DNA from: Gordionus sp. m RMFG-2023
Lineage: Eukaryota > Nematomorpha > Gordioida > Chordodea > Parachordodidae
Assembly: GCF_954871325.1 (NCBI RefSeq)
Contig: NC_088779.1
Span: 4,156,846-4,220,845 of the forward strand
Length of the DNA: 64,000 bases
Reading direction: 5' to 3'
Every line of letters starts with the position of its first letter. Position 1 is the stretch's first letter. This document shows, piece by piece, positions 23,150-34,700 of this stretch. The notes under the pieces are model-generated. The model searched no databases. It was not told the DNA's origin and was given only the letters and a program-made list of their open reading frames with translations. The position numbers and the translations under genes were made by a program.

Positions 23150-25129
23150 ATCACAGTATAAAAAATAATTAAAAAACGGAATTAAACATAACTTAAATAT
23201 TATTAACCTTTATTTTAAGAAAAATGAGTCATAAAACTCACTCTTCATTGCTTTCCGTTTTCATATGATCTTCCAAGAATTCCGAATATAGAAATTATTT
23301 ATATTTTATTATCTTTTATAATACAATTTTCCACGAATGCATTAAATAAATAATTTTTTCCCCTGATTTGCAATCTCATCCATTTTAAACGGGAAATCTA
23401 AAAAAAAAAAATTTTTTTTAAATTATATTTATAAATTTTAAAATAATAATATATTACTATTAATAGTAAATTAAAATAATTAAAATAAATAAATAAATAT
23501 TTTTTTAAATAAAAGTTTTATATTTAAAAAAAATAAAATAAAATATTGTTATTATGAAATTAAAATATAACAAATATTTAATTAAATTAAATTTAAAATT
23601 GTCACCAAGTCAAAATTTGCGAAAAAATATTGCCATATAATATTTAATTAATTAAATTAAATTTCAGATTGTCACCCTGAGTCAAAAATTTGCATCATTT
23701 CAAAAAATAAATAAATAATCTTAATATGGATTTAATCTATATTTTAAATTTTAAATAGTATTAAATTATTTAATGATGGTCGATGCCGCTCTAGCCGGAA
23801 GTTTGAAAGCCTGAGAAACGAGCAAGAATTTTAGGCCGCGCTTGGCAAAAGTTGAAAATATTCATGCACGGGCAAAAAAAATTTACGGTCCAAGTAGAAA
23901 AACCCTATGAAAAAACATACGGATTAATTGGCGCAGGAAAGGCCTCTTATGTCGATATCGGCATAATCCCTATAAATTATCAACAATTTCCTGTTTTTAG
24001 AACCGAGCCGGGCCCAATTGAATAACCGGAAACAAAACCTCTTTTTCCTTACTTTTTATGATCTTTTAAAATATATATAAAGAGGGGCAAATGTATGCTA
24101 CCCTTTTTCTTTGCATTCGTTATCGCAAAATGGGGTAGAATGGGATAGTGCATGGGGTAAAATGGGGTTACTTATATAACTGTTAAAAAATTTAGGGCTT
24201 CGATTTTTAAAATAATATATATTTAACATTAAAGATATTACTATCTATTATTATCTATATTATTTACTTATTTTTGTAAAACTTATTTAACACGCGACCT
24301 TTTTAAACTTGCATTTTGAGTAAATAAAAGTTAAATATTTATAATATACATAGTTTTAAAAATTATAATTTTTTGAATTTGTTTTTAATTAATATACATT
24401 TTGTTTTATTGGTAAGAGAAGATGAAAGTTACAAATTTTAGGGCGATCGAATAATCGAATCATTTAAATTTTTAAACAGCTTGAAACGTTTGCCTAGTTA
24501 GTCTATTGAAAGAAAAATTTCCAATTTTTGCCCTTCCTCAAATCTTTTTCCATTCGTCAATTATGATAAGCCTTGCACAGATCGATCCGATAAATCCCAA
24601 ATCCAGTGTAGGAACTCGCACAGACATGTTTTCAGATGAGGTGTCGGGTTCGGACTTTAATTTTAAAATTTATTTCGGGTTCGGACCTAAATAACCCCCA
24701 TATCGCTTGCTAGGTGAGATTGGGGCACATTGGATACCATTTTGTATAAAGAAATAAAGAAACCTCATAAAAAAACTTTAAATATTTTGTAGTTGTAGTT
24801 AACTTTACTAAATATTTATGTTGATTATTTAAAAATGATTCAAACTTTTTTTTAAAAGATTTATAATTTTCAAGTGGGGATAAAAAGGACAGGGGCGCAT
24901 TGGGCATCGTTAAAGGTTACATAGGACAACTACCTGATCGCTATGGATTATAATTGGCGACTTATTTTCTTTCTATATTGTTTAGCGTCAATGTGTTATT
25001 TTTTCAACTATAAATCATTTTTTTTAAGCGCGTTTTTATTTTTAAATTTAAAATATTTTTTTATTTTACTGAAATGTATTCTATCATGTTTGGAATACCC
25101 GCCATGAACTGTTGAACTTAATAATTTAC

Positions 25130-25341
25130 TAGTGTTGTTAAACGACTCAATTTGAGTCGATTTTTAATAACGGTTAACTCAATATTTTATCTAGAAAAAA
25201 TGTTACGCAAGCCTATTAGACTTTACTCAGATGGAACTTGGCGAAATCTCGAGGCTTTGGCACAAAATATTTCTGCCCAAAAATATTGAGTTAGTATCCG
25301 TTTTTAAAAATCGGCTCAAATCGATCCGTCTAACAACACTG
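25130..25341. mobile_element. hAT-like MITE, TAGTGTTGTTAAACG family
   Basis: The left end is TAGTGTTGTTAAACGACTC with GAGTCGATTTTTAATAACGG; the right end is TTTTTAAAAATCGGCTC, then GATCCGTCTAACAACACT. The interior shares CTCGAGGCTTTGG and AATATTGAGTTAG with the other copies. Flanks show only a weak 8-bp similarity. Confidence 0.65.
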
Positions 25342-25713
25342 TAGATTATAAATGACTATAAAAGGTTAACGGGCAAAATTAAGTTACGATTCATAAGATC
25401 GGTATTCTACACATGCTGCAATATATTTCCGGTCACATCCGATTTTTAAATTAAAAAAAATGTGAATAACACATTTCCGGAACACATTGACGATAATATA
25501 TACATCTGATAATGATTATTTTATAATGTTTGTTCCTGGAATGGTGGCCTAAATAATGAATGATAAGAATATAATAATAAAATGAAATATAACTAATCAA
25601 ATACCCCTTTATTTCGTATAAATTAGATTAATGATTCAGCCCCTTTTTTTTCTTTGTATAAGTAGGCGTCATTTGAAATTGCTAATGCAAATTATAATTT
25701 GATTGACATATAT

Positions 25714-25847
25714 CAGAGACATCTGCAGGCCGAGCCCTAAGTTCGCGCCCTTTTTTAATTTTTTTTTAAAAAAATACCCGAGCGGGTCGGGCCTATAATT
25801 TTTGGAAAAAAAAAATCCGGTCCGGGGCGTGAAAATCAAGGTCTCTG
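25714..25847. mobile_element. hAT-like MITE with perfect 8-bp target duplication (CAGAGAC family)
   Basis: The ends CAGAGACATC and AAGGTCTCTG are inverted, and perfect direct repeats ACATATAT lie at 25706-25713 and 25848-25855. The interior is GC-rich (GCAGGCCGAGCCC, CCCGAGCGGGTCGGGCC), unlike the pyrimidine-rich interior of the 19082 element that shares its ends. Confidence 0.8.
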
Positions 25848-26299
25848 ACATATATGGCCTACGCCATGATAAAATTAAAAATATTTAGGATTATTCTTAT
25901 CACCCAGATGTTTGAATAGGGTTTCCGCTTTTATATGATATATTATTAAAAATCTAAAAAATCTAGTAATTTCAAGGTTATACTATATGAAAGAAATTTT
26001 TTTTTCGTCTATAGGTCTATTAGAGCTTTGGGGCCAGGTGGGTTTGGTGATATAAAAAAAAATTTGTGTCCCACTCGCCCCTAGCATCTACGTGCCCCTA
26101 TCTTCCTTCAGTGCTTCTGATTTTTGAGGTTTAGTTAAAATATCGTACTTTTTCAACAGTCAATTTTTTTTAAAAAAGCAAAATAGACTATGATTGGATC
26201 GATTGGATAAAAATTTGAAATATATTTCTAAAATCCAAAAGTTTTATATTTTCATGGATGAGGGATAAACCGGTACATGTTGGAACAAAAAAAAGACTT

Positions 26300-26720
26300 T
26301 AATTTTTTTTAACACTTTGACTTAAACGGCTCAAATTTTTATGCAGTGCTGTGAACCCTCGTTGAAAAAAGGTACGGTTCCTTTCGTTGGCATTGCATTT
26401 TGGCTCCTTTAGGTCAGGCATTAGCTCTTTCCACAGCAGTTTGAGCTTTCTGTTCTTCTGCTGGGGCGTAAAAATTGCGTTGACCATTGTCGGTGGTGTT
26501 TGGGTAGCCAAGAACCGAACTTGGGGTGTAGTCCCTCTGCTTTAGAATTCGTCGGCGGTTTCCTCACTCCTGAGTCGGAGGAGATGTCTGTTGGTCCCAC
26601 AGGGAAGAGCGCCAAAGAGGTTGATCTTGGTAAACGCGATCTTCGTCTGCTGGAAACGGTAAGCGCATCCATACGATTTGTGAGTGTGGCGATAGCTATG
26701 AGGATGGTTATTTAATATTT
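26300..26720. other. GC-richer island of unknown origin
   Basis: About 400 bases of near-balanced composition sit in very AT-rich DNA. Overlapping open frames exist on both strands. On the minus strand one frame from 26511 reads basic sequence such as NRKLKLLWKELMPDLKEPK and another reads GPTDISSDSGVRKPPTNSKA. The plus strand has a frame ending at a good splice donor (ACG|GTAAGC near 26660). I recognise no family. It could be a host exon pair, a transposon gene fragment or a recent insertion. Which strand is coding, if either, cannot be decided by eye. Confidence 0.4.
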
Positions 26721-26817
26721 ATAGGTGGCGTTTACCTTACCAACAATAAGAAGAAAACTCCATCACAAGTTTATGGTTATTCTCTTATCTTTTTTTATAT
26801 ATACTTATCAGCTAATA

Positions 26818-27170
26818 AAAACCGGCCCCTACCCGGACCGGGTCTATTTTTATAAAATAATTTGGGTTCGGGCCGGGTGGAATTATGACCCGGTCTAGGA
26901 TCGCGCTTATTTAAAATTTGTATATTAAATTTTTATATATTCAAATAAATTCGGGCCGAGCCGGGAATAATCATTTTTAGTTTTATTTCCGGTCGGGCTT
27001 TTCGGAAGAAATTTAAAAAAAATCTTTCGGGACTGGGTGGGGCAGTTCAAATTTTTTAAATGAGTTTTGCCGGACGACCATATTCAAAATAAAAGATGTG
27101 TCATGTGGCGTCTAAGATTTCTTTAAAAAAAAATATTAGACCCGGCTCGAAGCCCGTTCGGAGATCTCTA
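26818..27170. repeat. GC-rich dispersed repeat (GGGTCGGGCCGGG-type)
   Basis: Repeated CCGG/GGGCC words (ACCGGCCCCTACCCGGACCG, GGTTCGGGCCGGGTGG, GACCCGGCTCGAAGCCCGTT) are separated by AT-rich spacers and end with GGAGATCTCTAATA. It resembles the smaller patches at 2954, 5575, 6055, 17915 and 20540. It is probably a degenerate transposon family whose ends resemble GAGATCTCT. The boundaries are approximate. Confidence 0.4.
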
Positions 27171-29036
27171 ATACATATTACACCACAAATATAATAAAAA
27201 TGAGAATTTTAAAAAGATATAAGGTGTTAATTATTTTATACAAATGATAATTAATAAATAAAAAAAATTATTCATCAAACTCTCTATAATTTTTTTTTAA
27301 AATTTTCCTTTAATTCAATTTTGAATTATTTTTTATTTTTCACAAACTTGAAAAGAAGCTTAATATTCAACATCATAATCCTTGCTAATTATTATTATAT
27401 TTTTTTTTTAAAACGATGTGTTTAATATAAAATAATTTTTAATAAATCTATTTAAACAAAGACAAAAAAGTTTAATAAACTTATAGAAGAAATGTCATCT
27501 ATTTTTTTTTATTCTTTCTTCTTCCTATTATATTTTAATGTCAACTTAACATGACAATAATTTTTGTAAAACTGTTATGTAAAAGTGTTCATCAAAATTT
27601 CTTTTTTTTTTCTTCTTATATTTTTGACACTTACAAGTGTTGTGTTGTAGATTTAATTCAAAACATTTCCATATTTTTTAATTCGTTTGTAAATAAAATT
27701 ATTTAACTTGTAATTATTTTAACAATCTTTTGAAAGTCAAATAATTTTATTTTCAAAATAAATTTTTAAAAAAATATGGAAATGTTTTCCATCGAATCTT
27801 GGTCAACACAGTAAATAATTTATCTACCATCAAATCATGTGTAAAAAAAAATAATAATGAGGGTTTAAAGCTAAATCTTCTCTGCTGGCATATCCAGGAT
27901 TTTCGTAAAGTAGGTAGAAGGGGGTCGTTTGGCTAGATTACACTTTTAAAACAAATTATTTTAGGCCGTTTAGGAGGCATCCCAGTCATTTTTTTAATAA
28001 TGGTTAGGAATGAGAAGGTTCCATCGCTGGCTGAGGAATTTTTTACGGGTGGGGGTGGGGTGAGACGTTCCTATTGGAACCGGAATGAACCGCCAAAATC
28101 GTTAACTGAACCGTAAAACCGTGACTGAACCGATATAAAATATTTTGAAGGAGTTAAAATAAATAATTTTATAGGTTTATATTCTTTTCCTTGTGGTGTT
28201 ATTACATATTATTATTTTTTTTTTTATTCACGCCAAATTAGCCTTTTGTTCGTACATGATAGATATTATGTTTACGCGAAAAATTCGTTTTATAAGGTAT
28301 ATAATATTTTGAAATGAATTATTATTCTCTTTATTATGTATTTTTGCAATAAACCTTTACAAATTATTTATAATCAAGCCAAATCGAACCTATAAATTTT
28401 TTTTCTTTAAGAACCGTAACCGAACCGGTAAATATTAAAGATCCGGGTCCCCGATACAAAACAATTAAGAAAACGAGATATTTTAGAATTTGTCGATATC
28501 CGAAACCGGTCCTGCGAATCCGACGCACTCGAGTTTAGTTCGGATCGGTTCCGGATTCGATCTGGATTATCGGAAAATTAATTTTTAAATAAAAAAATAT
28601 TTTATTATTTCTTTTAATTAAAAATTTTATTCCATATTTATTTTTATTTTTTTCAGAAATAAAAAAAAATATTCTTATCAATTATTTAGTCCTTTATTTA
28701 TGAGACATTTCGGTAGACATCAACCAATCTTAAAAAAATACAACGAATCTAAAGCAAAAAAAAATTTTTTTCCATCACTTTCATATTATAATTATAGATA
28801 ATGTAATGTACTCATTTTTTTTGAAGAAATTGTGAGTTTTTTTTCCACTATAATTCACAGTTAAAGTAAGGTAATATTGTTTTTTATGATTTTGAATTGA
28901 TTGATGAAAAGGTGTATATATATATATAAGTTTTCAAAATGTCTCATAAATAAAGAAATTTTATTTGATTTAAAGATATTATATAACATAATATTAATTT
29001 TATTTCTTTTTTTAAGGAGTTGGTTAAGCTTGGCAC
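27171..29036. other. Intergenic AT-rich DNA
   Basis: Long T and A runs, plus degenerate GAACCG/CCGAACCGGT phrases at 28070-28140 and 28400-28560 that look like another decayed repeat. No gene is seen. Confidence 0.35.
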
Positions 29037-29044
29037 ATAAGATC

Positions 29045-29359
29045 TAGTGTTGTTAAATGGCTGAGCCAAGCCGGCTTAGCCGAAAACTCAGCCAGTTTCT
29101 GAGCCAAAAATTCGGCTCAGGCTCAAGCCGGCTCATTGAGCCGGCTGGCTTAAGCCGATGGCTCAAGCCGATGGCTCAAGCCGATAGCTCAAGCCGATAG
29201 CTCAAGCCGATGGCTCAAGCCGATAGCTCAAGCCGATGGCTCAAGCCGATAGCTCAAGCCGATAGCTCAAGCCGATAGCTCAAGCCGATAGCTCAAGCCG
29301 ATGGCTCAAGCCGATAGCTCATGCCGATGGCTCAAGCCGATGGCTTTTTAACAACACTA
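29045..29359. mobile_element. hAT-like MITE carrying a 13-bp minisatellite, perfect 8-bp target duplication
   Basis: The ends TAGTGTTGTTAAATGGCTGA and GGCTTTTTAACAACACTA are inverted. Direct repeats ATAAGATC at 29037-29044 and 29360-29367 are perfect. The ends match the TAGTGTTGTTAAACGGCTC family. Most of the interior is a minisatellite (see separate entry) whose unit GGCTCAAGCCGAT resembles the family's subterminal GGCTNA...GCCGAT words. The array therefore probably grew from the element's own end sequence. Confidence 0.85.
29148..29343. repeat. 13-bp minisatellite, about 15 units
   Basis: The unit is GCTCAAGCCGATR, where R alternates irregularly between A and G. About 15 consecutive units occur, with one variant (CTCATGCC) near the right end. 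There are no spacers between units, so it is a plain tandem array inside the MITE at 29045-29359. Confidence 0.95.
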
Positions 29360-29367
29360 ATAAGATC

Positions 29368-31765
29368 CCTTCTTCGTTAGATTTTTTTTAAATGTCGGAG
29401 AGAATAAAATCAATTTTTGAAAAAAAAACCGTTCGAGAGGCTGGTGGAGGCGGTGTAAACCCGGTTTAGATCTGTCAATCTTTAAAATAATATATTTAAC
29501 CAAATTTCGGCCTATTTTGAATATTGGTCAACTTTATTTCTTTTAGCGATGAGCGGCTCGATAATGTTTGTTTAACACAATTATTAACCATAAAATAATA
29601 TGGTTGATTTCCATATCAAATCAACCAAGGTTTGAATCCGACCCCCTCAGAATGTTTTTTTAAATTTTGTATAATTTTACTTCCTTACGCCACTTACTCT
29701 CTAAGATATGGGCGTTTAAAGAGCGGATGCGATTCGTTAGTTTTTTAAATATCTCAAGAATAAATTAAGTTAGAGCAATATTTAAATTTTATCATATAGC
29801 TTAATAATATATCTTTAATATGACTTAAAAATAAATGTTGAAAAAATCCCGTTTATTACCAAATACCGGAAGTACAAAACCGGAAATGGTCATAAAAAAA
29901 AGGATATTTTTTTTTCCAATTTTTTAGATGTATACCAGACTGCTTTATATTTGTACAAAATCTTAGACTGGGCTAAACATGGATCTAGGAGTTGTGACCC
30001 TTTATATGGCTAAAATTGATCAAAAACATTTGTTTTAACGCAGGTTCTATGAGTCCATCACTATATTTTAATTAAATTATATTAAATATTTTTTTGTTGA
30101 TAATCAATTTCCTAATCATATGACATTGTCTAAATTATTTTATTTTATTTTAATATTTTAAATTGGAATAAAATTTATTAAAATCTCCCAGTTTATCTTA
30201 AAGCATTTCTCGGATAATTGGCGCTTGGCCGTATACTCCTCCAAACTAAAAACACAAGAAAATAACCATTCACAAATCTTAAGTTTATAACTATTAATAT
30301 TTCGAATTTTAAACTTTAAACCGATATTTTTGAAAAATCGATATCTGAAAGAAGGAATAAGAAGTTAAAATGTTTTATGCGTGCTCAAAATAAAACTACG
30401 CGGGTGGAATAGGATTTTGTCCATCCTATGGTATCGCCAAAAATTATTTCGAAAAATGTCAAGAAAGGATTTAGCAGGCTTTCTTAAAGCGAAAGTAATT
30501 ATTACTATTTTATTGAATTATGTATTAATTTTTTTTAAAAACAAATCTATGAATTGTAAATTAGTCCAGACCGAAAGATTTAAGAAATAACCCGAACCGT
30601 GGTGATCGATATCAAAGGACAGGTTGAGATTTTTTTTTCTTGAATATATACTTCGAAAAGTCCATAAGGGGAATCAAGATATTAATGAAACGATTTTAAA
30701 TGTCACAAACAAATAAACAATGTCAATATAAAAATAATAATAAATTTCCTTATATATTTTTTTTAAAATATAATAAAATATCATGTATATAAGTTATTTT
30801 TTATTATAAATACATACATATTATTGCAAAAACAACTATTATTTTTAATTATAATTTAAAAAAATATAATTTTTTGTGTTATGACACTCAGCCAGACCGA
30901 TAAGACTGGCCTTCACTAAACGTAAATCAAGGTTATATTCAAATTGAAATTAATTTGTTTAAATTAATTACCAATTTTTATCATTAAAAATTATTTTTTT
31001 AAAATATAAAATGGAATACTTAAATTGTGTTTATAATTTATTTTTTTATAGCTAATTATTATTTTAATGGGGAAAAAAATCAAAAAATTACGGATTTGAG
31101 GTAATATAGTATGATAGTGCCTACATAAACGAGGGGGAGGGGAAGAAATGTGGTAGCAATATGCTTCCATACTTATAGGGGAAGCTTTTAAGAATGTAGG
31201 GGTTATAAGGTGAGTCTTAAGTATGTTACCACAAAATATTTCTCTCTCTATGTAGACGTGGTTCAAATAATTATTCTAAAAGATTTAGGATTATAGATTA
31301 ATAATAAATCTAAGTTTGTAAAGATAGAAATATCATTTTTCATATTTGAATTTAGTTTAACAAATAACACTTTCGAAACTATAATGGTCAAATAATTTTT
31401 TAAAAGAAGAATGATAAAATAATTAATTAGTAAAAATAAAGGAAGTCAAAATCAAAAAGGGGCCTAGAATATTAAGCAGATTGTAAATCTTAAATAGGCA
31501 ACAGTCAGATTTGATTAGTTTCATAGTGGGTATAATTATTCCTATTATAGAGAAATCATAATTAAATTCGAAAAATATACTTTGAATATATAAACAACAC
31601 ATATTGAATGGAAAAAATCAATTAGATATTTGCTAATACAGTAAGTGTGGTAATGTGGAAAGTATACATATATAGTTATTATTGATTTTATGGAAATATA
31701 TGTATGAATATATTATTATATTATTTGTATAGATATATTTTATAATGATTATAAAAATATTTATG
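29368..31765. other. Intergenic AT-rich DNA
   Basis: No gene, tandem array or element ends that I can support. Frames of 69-91 codons at 30381-30590 and 30991-31266 are low-complexity and have no family resemblance. Confidence 0.35.
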
Positions 31766-31769
31766 AATT

Positions 31770-34700
31770 GTTATAAATGAGATATATTATATATATTATT
31801 AATGTCATAAATGTCATATACAAATCAATCATGCATATATATACGAATTGTAATTATATACCATTTTATCATGTGACTTATTCATACTAATAAAGGAATT
31901 GTATATTGGCAACGATCTCATTATGAATAAAAACCAATTACTAGTGGTGAATTGAATACAAATGAAACGAATAATATTAATCAAGTAAATAATGTTATAC
32001 AAATAAAATTTGAAAATTATGACAAACAAAACAACTTTCAAGATTATATTGAATATATTGATGATGTGTTGGAGGTAAGAGGTATATTAATAAATAATGA
32101 AACCAAGAAAAAAATATTATTTGCTTATATGGGGATTAGTAATTTGGCTGAGATGAGGTCTTTTGTATATCCAAAAATTTTGAAAGAACTTAATTATGAG
32201 GAGATAATTGAAGTGGGTAAAAAAGTATTTAAGCCTATTTCAACGTTATTCAGCTCGAGCATTAAGTTTATTCGGATAGAAAGAGGGGACGGTGAAGCAG
32301 TTGCTGAGTTTGCAGACCGACTTAAAAAATTGGCACAAGATTGTTAATTTGAATCTGACCTGGATGGGAGATTGAGAGATCAGATGGTGGCTGGAATCAA
32401 AATGGGTGCATTGGAGAAAGATATTCGCACCAGATTTCCAGATGGAATAAATGACATGGGAGAAAGGGTGAGTTTTCAACAGGTTTTAAATATGGCTTTG
32501 GCAATGGAAAGGGCTGAGGATAAAGTGACAAATATGATGGTAAAAAAAACAATAAACCCAAAGAGTAGATAGAGAATAATCAAGGAAATTTTTCTAATCA
32601 AAAGTACCCATATATTAATAATAAAGAAAAAGGAAATTTTAGTTATTACATTAATAATATATATAATATATCTCATTTATAACATATCCCCACACATATG
32701 ATCTTACAACTCCTCAATCAGCCGATTTGTAGGTTTCCTAGCTCTCTGAATATACAATTAAGATACAATTCCTTTATTAGTATGAATAAGTCACATGATA
32801 AAATGGTATATGATTACAATTCGTATATATATGCATGATTGATTTGTATATGGCATTTATGACATTAATAATATATATAATATATCTCATTTATAACATA
32901 TCCCCACACATATTATCTTACAACTCCTCAATCAGCCGATTTGTAGGTTTCCTCACTCTTTGTGATTTCCGCGTTTCTAGTTTTCCGTTATCTTCCACAT
33001 TTTCTAAAATCTCAACTATATCCGACTCTCTATTTTTTATATTTTCTTCCTCTCTCTCTGACTGCATATTTTCTCCATTTTCTTCCTCTCTCTCTGACTC
33101 CATATTTTTTTTATTTTCTTACCCTGGCCCAGATTTATCCATTTCTTTAGCTACCTCACTTTTTCGAAGTTGATCCGCATGCTTTCATACCATTCCATCT
33201 TGTTTCTACCAAATAAGATAATCTACCAGTTCTGGATTTTCTAACTCCTTCTCTCCAACCTGAATTTATTTCATTATGCACCCATACCGGTTGTGCAATC
33301 TCAAATTCCCTCATTTGACTATGTTCATTATGCGCTGATTTTTGTCGTATATTCGATCGTTCCATTTAATCCCTAACATTTGGACGTAACCAATTTAATC
33401 CCGTTTTTAAATTTCGCCCCAATAATAACTTTGCTGGTGAACGTCCAGTTGATTGATGTTCACCCATTCTATATGCTATCAAAACTTTTCCCATGACTTC
33501 CTCAGGCTCCCTGATGTCTTTTCTAGTTGCAAAATATCGACTCTTAAGGGTTCGTATTGTTTTTTCCGCTAAACCGTTCGTTTTTGGATGGTACGGTGTT
33601 GTATGTATCAATTTAATATTTTTCTTGAAACAAAATTTTTGAAATTCTCCAGAAATAAATTGAGGTCCATTATCTGATACAATTTGTCTAGGTGTTCCAA
33701 ACCGTGCGAACCATTAATATACAATTCCTTAGTTAATATACAATTCCTTTATTAGTATGAATAAGTCACATGATAAAATGGTATATAATTACAATTCGTA
33801 TATATATGCATGATTGATTTTTATATGACATTTATGTAATAATATATATAATATATCTCATTTATAACATATGATCTTACAACTCCTTAATCGGCCGATT
33901 TGTAGGTTTCCTAGCTCTTTGTGATTTCCGCGTTTCTAGTTTTCCATTATCTTCCACATTTTCTAAAATCTCAACTATATCCGACTCTCTATTTTTTATA
34001 TTTTCTTCCTCTCTCTCTGACTCCATATTTTCTCCATTTTCTTCCTCTCTCTCTTACTCCATATTTTCTTTATTTTCTTCCCCTGGCCCAGACTTCTCCA
34101 TTTCTTTAGCTACCTCCCTTTTTCGAAGTTGATCCGCATGCTTTCATACCATTCTAACCATGCTTTCTACCCAAATAAGAATATCTACCAGTTCTGTATT
34201 TTATAACTCCTTCTCTCCAACCTGAATTTATTTCATTATGCACCCATACCGGTTGTGCAATCTCAAATTCCCTCATTTGACTATGTTCATCATGCGCTGC
34301 TTTTTGTCGTATATTCGATCGTTCCATTTTATCCCTAACATTTGGATGTAACCAATTTAATCCCGTAAAAAATTTCGCCCAATAACTTTGCTGGTAAACG
34401 TCCAGTTGATTGATGTTCACCCATTCTATATGTTATCAAAACTTCTCCCATGGCTTCCTCAGGCTCCCTGATGTCTTTCCTAGTTGCAAAATATCGACTC
34501 TTGAGGGTTCGTATTGTTCTTTTGCTAAACCGTTCGTTTTTGGGGTGTTGTATGTATCAATTTAATATTTTTCTCGAAATAAAATTTTCGATATTCTCCA
34601 GAAATAAATTGAGGTCCATTATCTGATACAATTTGTCTAGTCTTCCAAACCGTGCGAACCATTTCCTTAAAGCCCTGATCATTGTCGTGGACGTGGTCTC

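Noticed and set aside
29148-29343. Regularly spaced short repeats resembling a CRISPR array
   Set aside because: Units are 13 bp with no spacers and lie inside a MITE in animal DNA; it is a minisatellite.
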